Below, piece after piece: positions 7,763 through 13,622 of a stretch of DNA of 24,651 nucleotides (its first letter is position 1; the number at the start of each line of letters is the position of its first letter). The translations under genes were made by a program, and so were the position numbers. The DNA is from CAZRHR01 sp964599915. GTDB lineage: Bacteria > Bacteroidota > Bacteroidia > CAIKAF01. Below the pieces are notes generated by a model. The model was not told the origin of the DNA and did not search any database. It was given only the letters and a program-made list of their open reading frames with translations. The DNA is taken from assembly GCA_964599915.1 (NCBI GenBank), contig CAZRHR010000042.1:1-24651 (forward strand). Direction: 5' to 3'.

Positions 7763-8047
7763 ATGAGGAACATAAATGCGCTAATTACAAGTTTAAATTC
7801 AAAGATCGAGAAGTTGATGATCCTGCACCGCCAAAGTGAAGAGGAGCGGATGCAATTGCTGGCCGAGCGGGAAGATTTGCTGACCATCATTCGGGAATTA
7901 AAACATAAGCAGGACATTTTGGAGCAGTCGTTGGTTCAAACCGGACCACGGGTGGCTAGCTCAGGTTGGTCTGAAGTCCATGGGCAAATAGACCAACTTT
8001 TATTGGACATTGAAGAGGCCTTGAGCCAAAAGAAAAAGCCAGAATAA
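7763..8047 (+). CDS. Small coiled-coil protein upstream of zapA
   Basis: A 94-residue, highly charged protein that is almost entirely helical. Residues about 10-55 (SLNSKIEKLMILHRQSEEER onward through LLAEREDLLTIIRELKHKQD) form a clear heptad coiled coil. A short Gly/Ser break is followed by a second helix with QIDQLLLDIEEAL. No signal peptide, membrane segment or catalytic motif is seen. Its stop codon overlaps the zapA start by one base (TAATG), so the two are translationally coupled. The small coiled-coil form and the zapA neighbour suggest a partner in divisome assembly, which is inference. A weak promoter may lie upstream (TTG at 7703, GTAATTTG at 7726-7733). Confidence 0.8.
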   Translation: MRNINALITSLNSKIEKLMILHRQSEEERMQLLAEREDLLTIIRELKHKQDILEQSLVQTGPRVASSGWSEVHGQIDQLLLDIEEALSQKKKPE

Positions 8048-8343
8048 TGGAAAAAAAGGTAATGAACCTCACCATTGCAGACAGAACCTACCCTTTGCAT
8101 GTGCGGGAAGGGCAGGAGCAAATCATGGAAAAGGCGGCAAAAATGCTCAACGAGCGCATCCAAGATTATGCGACACGTTTTAAAGTGCAGGACCGCCAAG
8201 ACTTAATGGCCATGGCCGCTTTGGAAATTTGTAGTCGCTATTTTGAGGTATTAAAATCAGAGAAATCAAGTGAGGATGAGAGTATTGTGTCCCGCCTAAT
8301 GGAGATAGACCAGTTTTTGGGGCAGCACCTTCAGCAGTATTAA
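8047..8343 (+). CDS. zapA: Cell division protein ZapA
   Basis: 98 residues, matching ZapA, the small cytosolic protein that cross-links FtsZ filaments at the division ring. The N-terminal half shows the family pattern: a short beta region (MNLTIADRTYPLHVREGQE) followed by MEKAAKMLNERIQDYATRF. Next comes a helix with DRQDLMAMAALEICSRYFEV, where DLMAMAALEI corresponds to the (D)xLxxxAALNI signature. The C-terminal part forms the dimer coiled coil. The start overlaps the stop of the coiled-coil gene by one base, and RNase Y follows 82 bases later. The arrangement of small coiled-coil protein, zapA and rny suggests one transcription unit, though a separate rny promoter is possible. Confidence 0.87.
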   Translation: MEKKVMNLTIADRTYPLHVREGQEQIMEKAAKMLNERIQDYATRFKVQDRQDLMAMAALEICSRYFEVLKSEKSSEDESIVSRLMEIDQFLGQHLQQY

Positions 8344-8425
8344 TTCATGGCAGGTGGCTCAAAATCCACCTCCAAGCCGTAAGTTTGCACCGCACTACGT
8401 GCCATTTTTTAAAGAGAAACAATTC

Positions 8426-9976
8426 ATGGATAGTACAACAATAATTACCGTAATCATCACAGCCTTAGCTGGTACGGGCGGCGGAATAGCCGCCGGCTGG
8501 TATGGTCTGAAGAAGATGACGGCCTCCCAAATAGCGGCTACACTTAAAAAAGCCGAGGAAGATGGAGAGGTCATCAAGGAGAAGAAGATTCTTCAAGCCA
8601 AAGAGCGTTTTCTTCAACTGAAATCGGATCACGATAAGCAGGTTCAGGCGAAAATGCGCGAAATGCAGGACCTTGAGAAAAAGCATGCCCAAAAAGAATT
8701 GCAGCTCAATCAAAAACTACAGGAAATAAGTAAAAAAGAGCAAGAGCTGGCCCGTCTGAAATCGGATTATGAGGCCCAGATGGAGGTGATAGAGAAGAAA
8801 AAAGTAGAGCTGGAGAAAAACCACCGCCGTCAGGTGCAACAGTTGGAAACCATCGCTGGTTTATCACAAGAGGATGCGAAAAGTCAGTTGGTGGAGGCCC
8901 TGAAAAATGAAGCCAAAACCCAAGCCATGGGATTTGCGCAGGAAATTTTGGAAGAGGCCAAATTAAATGCCACCAGAGATGCTAAGAAAATTATCATTCA
9001 AACCATTCAACGGGTAGGCACAGAAACCGCAGTTGAAAATGCCATTACCGTTTTTAATATTGAAAGTGACGATGTGAAAGGACGGATTATTGGTCGCGAA
9101 GGCCGCAACATCCGTGCCCTTGAAGCAGCCACCGGTGTAGAAATTATTATTGATGACACCCCGGAGGCCATCGTTTTAAGTTGTTTCGATCCGGTTCGCA
9201 GAGAGGTGGCCCGCTTGTCTTTACACCAATTGGTCACCGATGGTCGGATTCACCCGGCCCGAGTGGAAGAAGTGGTAAATAAAGTTCGTAAGCAAATCGA
9301 GGAAGAAATCCTTGAAATTGGAAAGCGGACGTGTATCGATTTGAACATTCACGGTTTGCATCCCGAACTCATGCGTTACGTGGGTCGCATGCGCTACCGT
9401 TCCAGCTATGGACAAAACTTATTGCAGCATAGCCGTGAGGTTGCCAATCTTTGTGCGCTCATGGCTACAGAACTAGGTTTGAACCCTAAGATTGCCAAAC
9501 GTGCCGGATTATTGCATGACATTGGGAAAGTGCCCGAAGGCGAAACCGAATTACCACATGCTATTTATGGGATGAAATTGGCAGAAAAGCACAAGGAAAA
9601 ACCTGAAGTATGCAATGCCATTGGCGCCCACCACGATGAGGTAGAAATGACATCTTTGTACGCACCCATCGTTCAGGTGTGTGATGCGTTGAGCGGTGCT
9701 CGCCCCGGCGCACGAAGGGAAATTGCCGAATCCTACATTAAACGAATCAAAGACTTGGAAAATCTTGCTTTGGATTACCCGGGTGTGATTAAATGCTTCG
9801 CTATCCAGGCTGGTCGTGAATTGCGGGTGTTGGTCGAATCAGATAAGGTGTCTGATGCGGATGCCGATGGATTGGCTTTCAACATTTCACAAAAAATCCA
9901 GAGTGACATGACCTATCCCGGGCAGGTGAAAGTGACCGTGATTCGTGAGAAACGTTCGGTCGCCATTGCCCGATAA
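8426..9976 (+). CDS. rny: Ribonuclease Y
   Basis: 516 residues from ATG 8426, the normal length for RNase Y, a membrane-anchored endoribonuclease that starts mRNA decay. Residues about 3-25 (TTIITVIITALAGTGGGIAAG) are the membrane anchor. About 30-190 is a long Lys/Glu/Gln-rich coiled coil. A KH RNA-binding domain follows with GRIIGREGRNIRALE near residue 220, then the HD domain with the metal-binding pair in LLHDIGK near residue 363. An upstream in-frame GTG at 8354 would put 24 residues before the anchor and is unlikely. The 82-base gap after zapA holds a 6-bp hairpin (AGGTGG/CCACCT, 8352-8371) and an exact TAnnTTTG match, TAAGTTTG at 8380-8387, without a good -33 element. Confidence 0.94.
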   Translation: MDSTTIITVIITALAGTGGGIAAGWYGLKKMTASQIAATLKKAEEDGEVIKEKKILQAKERFLQLKSDHDKQVQAKMREMQDLEKKHAQKELQLNQKLQEISKKEQELARLKSDYEAQMEVIEKKKVELEKNHRRQVQQLETIAGLSQEDAKSQLVEALKNEAKTQAMGFAQEILEEAKLNATRDAKKIIIQTIQRVGTETAVENAITVFNIESDDVKGRIIGREGRNIRALEAATGVEIIIDDTPEAIVLSCFDPVRREVARLSLHQLVTDGRIHPARVEEVVNKVRKQIEEEILEIGKRTCIDLNIHGLHPELMRYVGRMRYRSSYGQNLLQHSREVANLCALMATELGLNPKIAKRAGLLHDIGKVPEGETELPHAIYGMKLAEKHKEKPEVCNAIGAHHDEVEMTSLYAPIVQVCDALSGARPGARREIAESYIKRIKDLENLALDYPGVIKCFAIQAGRELRVLVESDKVSDADADGLAFNISQKIQSDMTYPGQVKVTVIREKRSVAIAR

Positions 9977-9982
9977 GTAACC

Positions 9983-10014
9983 TTTGGTTTATTGAAAAAA
10001 AGGCTGTATTTTTG
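9983..10014 (+). promoter_or_regulatory. rpsP-rimM promoter
   Basis: TTTG at 9983-9986, a 20-base spacer and TATTTTTG at 10007-10014 form a near-ideal Bacteroidota housekeeping promoter. Transcription would start near 10020, giving a leader of about 30 bases before rpsP. It begins 7 bases after the RNase Y stop codon, and no terminator separates the two, so some read-through from rny is possible. Confidence 0.75.
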
Positions 10015-10049
10015 CCACCCATTTATTTTACACGTATAAATACATACGC

Positions 10050-10607
10050 ATGCCAGTAAGACTTCGTCTTCAAAGACACGGACGCAAGAGCCGTCCCTTC
10101 TACTATGTAGTAGCTGCCGATTCCCGGTCTCCACGTGATGGAAAGTTCATCGAGAGAATTGGTTCTTATGACCCCACTTCCCAGCCTGCCACCATCCTTT
10201 TGGATGTGAATGCAGCGGTACGTTGGTTGCAAAATGGTGCTGAACCCACCGACACCGTACGTGCTATTTTGGGTTACAAAGGGGCATTGTACAAAAATCA
10301 CCTACTGAATGGTGTACGCAAAGGCGCCTTTGACCAGGCAGAAGCTGAGCGTCGCTTTACCCTTTGGATAGCTGAAAAAGAATCTAAAGTAACCGGACAT
10401 TCCGATAGCATTCGGAAAGCAAAAGATGCGGCCCGTGCAGATGCTTTGGCTGCTGAGCGTGCCGTAAATGAGAAACGTGCCCAGGAAGCCGCTGCTGCTG
10501 CCGCCGCCGCCGAAGCTGCTGTGGTTGCCGAAGAAGCTGCGCCTGAAGTGGAGGCTACTCCTGAAGTAGCTGCTGAAGGTGAAACTGACACCACTGCTGA
10601 AGCCTAA
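10050..10607 (+). CDS. rpsP: 30S ribosomal protein S16 with long C-terminal tail
   Basis: 185 residues. Residues 1-80 are the S16 core, starting MPVRLRLQRHGRKSRPFYYV and including DGKFIERIGSYDP and a helix with AVRWLQNGAEPTDTVRAIL. S16 helps assemble the 5' domain of 16S rRNA in the small subunit. The remaining 100 residues form a low-complexity extension, first Lys/Ala-rich then Ala/Glu-rich (AAAAAAAAEAAVVAEEA). Such extensions are usual in Bacteroidota and absent from the roughly 80-residue proteobacterial protein. A strong promoter precedes the gene, and rimM follows after only three bases, so the two are co-transcribed. The tail is encoded by GCT/GCC/GAA-rich repeats, which may make its length variable between strains. 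Confidence 0.95.
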   Translation: MPVRLRLQRHGRKSRPFYYVVAADSRSPRDGKFIERIGSYDPTSQPATILLDVNAAVRWLQNGAEPTDTVRAILGYKGALYKNHLLNGVRKGAFDQAEAERRFTLWIAEKESKVTGHSDSIRKAKDAARADALAAERAVNEKRAQEAAAAAAAAEAAVVAEEAAPEVEATPEVAAEGETDTTAEA

Positions 10608-10610
10608 GAA

Positions 10611-11126
10611 ATGCAAGAGACCGATTGCTTTCAGGTAGGCTATATCCGGAAAGTACACGGTTTACAGGGTGCTACAGAAATTTTTTTAGATGTAGATGTA
10701 CCCGAAGAATATGCTGAATTGGAATCATTCCTTGTCCGTTTTCCGGAAGGAATGATTCCTTTTTTTATGACTTCTTTTCGCATGCAAGGAGCCAAATCCA
10801 TTGTACAATGGAAGGGGATTCAAACCGTGGAACAAGCGGCCACAATGGTCGGGAAAGAATTATGGCTACCCTTGAGCCTGTTGCCCGCCTTAAAAGATCC
10901 TAAACAATTTTACTATCATGAATTGCCCGGTTGTCAGGTAAAAGATGCCGAAACCGGTGCATTACGTGGTGTTATTTTAGATGTGTATGACCACAGCAGC
11001 AACTTGTTGGTCGAAGTGAAAGATGCTCAAGGGGAAATTCACCTTTTTCCTGCACCGGATGCCCTTTTGGTGGGTTTAGACAGAGCGCAAAAAATTTTAA
11101 CCCTTAGGATTCCCGAAGGACTCTAA
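10611..11126 (+). CDS. rimM: 16S rRNA processing protein RimM
   Basis: 171 residues, the normal length for RimM, which binds ribosomal protein S19 and helps mature the head of the 30S subunit. The N-terminal domain starts with FQVGYIRKVHGLQGATEI, the family signature. The C-terminal PRC-barrel domain includes FYYHELPGCQV and GVILDVYDHSSNLLVEV, ending in IHLFPAPDALL. It starts three bases after the rpsP stop. In E. coli trmD and rplS follow in the same operon; here they do not, and a terminator comes after rimM. An intrinsic-terminator-like hairpin inside the gene (10721-10766, about residues 38-52) could lower RimM output relative to S16. Confidence 0.94.
   Translation: MQETDCFQVGYIRKVHGLQGATEIFLDVDVPEEYAELESFLVRFPEGMIPFFMTSFRMQGAKSIVQWKGIQTVEQAATMVGKELWLPLSLLPALKDPKQFYYHELPGCQVKDAETGALRGVILDVYDHSSNLLVEVKDAQGEIHLFPAPDALLVGLDRAQKILTLRIPEGL
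10721..10766 (+). terminator. Intrinsic-terminator-like hairpin inside rimM
   Basis: A perfect 13-bp inverted repeat, GGAATCATTCCTT (10721-10733) and AAGGAATGATTCC (10747-10759), has a 13-base loop and is followed at once by seven T (10760-10766). The T run is on the plus strand only, so the polarity matches rpsP-rimM transcription. It lies 110 bases into rimM. No test of function is possible from sequence alone. Confidence 0.6.
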
Positions 11127-11181
11127 GGTTCAATTTTAGACAACGTATCTAATATTATAGAAGTCTATTAAACAGGATTTT

Positions 11182-11216
11182 AAGGACATGTTGAAAGTGT
11201 GACATGGTCCTTTTTC
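11182..11216 (+). terminator. Terminator after rpsP-rimM
   Basis: AAGGACATG (11182-11190) pairs with CATGGTCCTT (11203-11212), leaving one bulged G, across a 12-base loop. It is followed by a T-rich tract (TTTTTCTTAT, with TTTTT at 11211-11215). It is 56 bases downstream of the rimM stop and ends the operon. Confidence 0.65.
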
Positions 11217-11610
11217 TTATTAAATGCTGGGATTATTTTCAGGAAGGATGGATGGCAGGGTGGCAAGATAGGGGATAATGAAAGGAGGGTTGGTCTTGCC
11301 CAAGGGTTTGGGGAATGGGTAGGGAAATGTGGGTTCCATTTTCATTGAAATCATTCGGTACCACGCTGACGATGTTGTGTTAAGTGTATTAAAATCAAGG
11401 TTTAGAAAAATTTGATAGGTGTTTCTGATGGATGCATGGTCCATAGGTCTTTTGGGATTTGAAGGGAATGTTTTGTAAGATTGGTTTTATTTTTGAATCA
11501 GCTGTTCTAACCCAATGGTATGGAATAAGACCCCGCGTTAAGGGATCGACACGCCACATTGCGTTGAGGGCCGTTGGCGCCAAGTTTAAAAGGACAGATA
11601 ACAGCACAAG
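11217..11610. other. Gene-free stretch with G-rich tract and possible dispersed repeat
   Basis: No convincing gene is seen on either strand; the short minus-strand frames have no recognisable protein pattern. The left part (about 11250-11335) is strongly G-rich on the plus strand and contains a quadruplex motif. The right part (about 11510-11585) is locally richer in G and C and includes the palindrome TTGGCGCCAA. Its character suggests a non-coding dispersed element, but I could not find a second copy in the window. Confidence 0.4.
11304..11324 (+). other. G-quadruplex motif downstream of the rimM terminator
   Basis: Four G runs (11304-11306, 11310-11313, 11317-11319, 11322-11324) are separated by 3, 3 and 2 bases, and a fifth run follows at 11331-11333. 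This meets the canonical G3+N1-7 pattern. More G runs just upstream (11256-11290) make the whole tract strand-asymmetric. Confidence 0.55.
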
Positions 11611-12012
11611 ATGAATGTAAAATCAATCTTTCAATCAAAAAACTTACAAAATCCATTGACTTTTGATATGACGCAGTTATTCAATTTAGGAATTATGCCC
11701 AGACCACAGAGCGTTTTGTTTAGTTCTAAAGGATGGATGAATGTATTTAAGGTTAATCACTCACGAATGTTTACCACTTTTACTGAAAGGTCGGTGGTAG
11801 ATAGTTCAGCGACATAAGTTTTAGCAACAATTCAAGTTGACAGCCCCGATGACCTTGACAGAATCAAACAACTTACTCTTGAAAGTGGGACACTTCGTTG
11901 ACGAACGTCTACCGCCAACGGATAGATGTATTACCTCACATTTGTAGACCTTTACGGAAACCCCTGAAGTTTCAACCTACGACACTCAAATACTACACTT
12001 AGCATTTACTGG
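11611..12012 (+). pseudogene. Decayed VOC-family (glyoxalase/bleomycin-resistance-like) gene
   Basis: One reading frame from ATG 11611 is cut by TAA 11815, TGA 11899, TAG 11923 and TGA 11965, yet recognisable VOC sequence continues through the stops. The start (MNVKSIFQSKNLQNPLTF) resembles the first strand and helix of VOC proteins. Later pieces read FTTFTERSVVDSSAT-stop-VLATIQVDSPDDLDRI and, near the end, G-stop-MYYLTFVDLYGNP-stop-SF. The last stop sits exactly where the family has Trp (DxxGNxWxF), so TGG became TGA; the TAG also fits a former Trp (GWMY). Intact relatives would be about 130 residues, matching the space before the SRPBCC gene at 12015. The middle part is poorly conserved and may hold small indels. 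No active product is expected. Confidence 0.68.
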
Positions 12013-12014
12013 AG

Positions 12015-12422
12015 ATGGAGAAAATAATAATCCAAACAACCGTTTCGGCTAACAGGCAAAAAGTTTGGGATTGCTACACACGACCCGAACATATTACCCA
12101 ATGGAATTATGCCGACTCAAGTTGGCACTGTCCGGCAGCAACAAACGATTTAAAAGTTGGTGGCCGCTATTTTGCAAGAATGGAAGCAAAAGACGGAAGT
12201 TATGGTTTTGACTTTGATGCGATTTACAAAGAAGTCAATCCAGGACGAAGTTTTACATATGAGTTTGGTGGACGACTTGCAACTATTGAGTTTAATGAGG
12301 CAAACGGACAAACAGAAGTAACCGTGACATTTGACCCTGAAACAGAAAATTCATTGGATTTACAAAGACAAGGTTGGCAAGCCATTTTGGACAACTTTAA
12401 AAACTATACAGAGGCCAATTGA
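12015..12422 (+). CDS. SRPBCC-domain protein (AHSA1/START-like)
   Basis: 135 residues covering one complete SRPBCC fold, a helix-grip domain with a deep hydrophobic pocket. Family features are visible: the opening strand IIIQTTVSANRQKVWDCYTRPEHITQW, with the helix and the W typical of the group, then LKVGGRYFARMEAKDG, VNPGRSFTYEF, and a closing helix with RQGWQAILDNFKNYTEA. Members bind hydrophobic ligands or act as cyclases or cochaperones; nothing here fixes the ligand. It has no signal peptide, so it is cytosolic. It lies directly after the VOC pseudogene, and VOC and SRPBCC genes often pair. The neighbour's decay suggests the gene has lost its partner, and the AT-rich surroundings from 11820 may mark an acquired segment. 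Confidence 0.82.
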   Translation: MEKIIIQTTVSANRQKVWDCYTRPEHITQWNYADSSWHCPAATNDLKVGGRYFARMEAKDGSYGFDFDAIYKEVNPGRSFTYEFGGRLATIEFNEANGQTEVTVTFDPETENSLDLQRQGWQAILDNFKNYTEAN

Positions 12423-12509
12423 TGGTCGAAAGAAAAAAACGTTTCTTATACGATTGAAGTCAATGGACAGGTGGTAATATATTTGGCGTGTACATTGACA
12501 TGAATTCAT

Positions 12510-12559
12510 TGACCTTAAGTGCGTAGCGATTAAATTGATTATCTTTAGTAATCAATTTA
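12510..12559 (+). promoter_or_regulatory. Palindromic promoter/operator region before the lipoprotein gene
   Basis: An 11-bp perfect inverted repeat, TAAATTGATTA and TAATCAATTTA, with a 7-base spacer spans 12531-12559. Inside it lies TATCTTTA (12540-12547, one mismatch to TAnnTTTG), with TTG at 12519-12521, 18 bases upstream. A second palindrome, ATGAATTCAT, lies at 12510-12519. The layout suggests a promoter covered by an operator, with a leader of about 15 bases before ATG 12566. Confidence 0.45.
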
Positions 12560-12565
12560 GCCCTT

Positions 12566-13333
12566 ATGTCCATTTCAAATTCCCCTTTTTTCTTTTTTAC
12601 CTTGGTGCTGGTCTTAGGATGTCAACGTAGCACGGAACCTGTTAAAGGGACTTTACAAGCGCCGGGATGGCAAGATTCCAGTGTTACTCCAACGGAGGTT
12701 GTGTCTTCAGAGGTGTCCAATCCGCAGATGATCAACAAGGATTTCATCATCCAGAGTAAAAGAGTTGGGAGGTTTCTCCTTGATAAACCATGGCGCGCAA
12801 CAGCAGCCTCGTATGGTTTTGATTATACCCAAGGTTTTGGAGAATGTATAGATGCATGTTGTAATGGCGGATTTCATCTTTTTAAAAAAGGAGAGCCGGA
12901 TCATGTTTGGCTAACGGTAGGTGCGATGCCTTTCGACCTTGAGGCAGATGAAAGTCGATACGCAAAGCGCAAAGATGTGTTTTTTATTACCTCCGATAAT
13001 TGTTCAGGATGGTACAAGGGGGACCATGTATTCAATTTTCAGCTGTATGATAAAGCTTTTCAAACCATAGAAGGTGTTGGCGTAGGGACAAGTTTGGCGG
13101 AATGTGAGCGCATTTTTGGTACACTTGATTTTCAGGTGGGTTGGATTGAAGAAGATGCCAATGCACTTTTTTTTATGGTAGATTTATATGAGGGTGTCGG
13201 GTTTATTCTTGACGCAGAAGACTATAAGGAAGGGTGGGAAGCCCTTAGTTATAGGGAAGAAAAAGGGCCACTTAAGGTGTCAGATTTTAAAAGTACTACG
13301 GTTATTCAAAGGATTGTCATAGGGGGTAGGTGA
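12566..13333 (+). CDS. Putative lipoprotein, function unknown
   Basis: 255 residues. The N-terminus is a hydrophobic signal ending in lipobox LVLGC, making Cys19 the likely lipidated residue; the signal lacks the usual Lys/Arg before the hydrophobic core, which is odd. The mature protein has a low-complexity Ser/Thr/Pro stretch (to about residue 60) and then a globular domain. Features of that domain are ECIDACCNGGFHLFKKGEPDH with three clustered cysteines, DNCSGWYKGDHVFNF, and GVGVGTSLAECERIFG, a Gly-rich turn followed by a helix as in domains that compare residues near an IG-x-S-x-x-E motif. I do not recognise the family. It should be attached to the outer or inner membrane on the periplasmic side. 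A palindromic promoter region lies just upstream. Confidence 0.75.
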   Translation: MSISNSPFFFFTLVLVLGCQRSTEPVKGTLQAPGWQDSSVTPTEVVSSEVSNPQMINKDFIIQSKRVGRFLLDKPWRATAASYGFDYTQGFGECIDACCNGGFHLFKKGEPDHVWLTVGAMPFDLEADESRYAKRKDVFFITSDNCSGWYKGDHVFNFQLYDKAFQTIEGVGVGTSLAECERIFGTLDFQVGWIEEDANALFFMVDLYEGVGFILDAEDYKEGWEALSYREEKGPLKVSDFKSTTVIQRIVIGGR

Positions 13334-13387
13334 AAAATAATATTAAAAGTCTATTTTACTGAATGGTGTGGATGAATTGTCATTAAT

Positions 13388-13435
13388 CCTTGGGGTAAAT
13401 TACATCCTGTTAAAAAGTCTTAGTAACCTTGGGGT
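13388..13435 (+). repeat. Short direct repeat CCTTGGGGT
   Basis: CCTTGGGGT occurs at 13388-13396 and 13427-13435, both preceded by TAA or TAAT, 39 bases apart. It lies in the 289-base gap between the lipoprotein gene and the giant surface gene, which otherwise holds only the promoter at 13562-13591. It may be chance or a regulator site. Confidence 0.3.
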
Positions 13436-13561
13436 GGCAAAATTTTGTCGGTTAGGTGTAAGGGGTTTAAACTTCTCTAAATAAGTATTAAAGATTGTTT
13501 TAAGTGTCCATCTGGGTGAAAAATGCTCATCATTATTGTTAGGTATTATCGTAGTTGAGGG

Positions 13562-13591
13562 TTGTGGGGTAAGAATATGTTTTTAAATTTG
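13562..13591 (+). promoter_or_regulatory. Promoter of the giant surface-protein gene
   Basis: TTG at 13562-13564, a 19-base spacer and TAAATTTG at 13584-13591 match the Bacteroidota promoter form. Transcription would begin near 13597, 25 bases before ATG 13623. The leader contains a tiny frame, ATG AAA AAA CAT TGA (13604-13618), just ahead of the main start. Confidence 0.65.
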
Positions 13592-13622
13592 AAACGTATC
13601 TTACATGAAAAAACATTGACTT

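Noticed and set aside
8354..8425. Longer RNase Y starting at GTG 8354
   Set aside because: It would add 24 polar residues before the membrane anchor; ATG 8426 gives the normal RNase Y N-terminus.
10298..10594. Ala/Ser-rich frame antisense to rpsP
   Set aside because: It is the mirror of the Ala/Glu-rich S16 tail, a common artefact of GC-rich repeats.
11514..11560. Integron attC-like pair (CTAAC ... GTTA)
   Set aside because: The two ends are not complementary enough, the spacing is too short, and no integrase or cassette is present.
11395..11607. Minus-strand frame of 70 codons
   Set aside because: No signal, motif or codon pattern of a real gene; it lies in the odd GC-rich block and runs against both neighbours.
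11611..11817. Short frame of 68 codons as an independent small gene
   Set aside because: The VOC-like pattern continues in the same frame past its stop, so it is the 5' part of a pseudogene.
13604..13618. Five-codon leader frame (ATG AAA AAA CAT TGA) as a regulatory peptide
   Set aside because: Too short and without repeated codons or hairpins; no evidence of attenuation.
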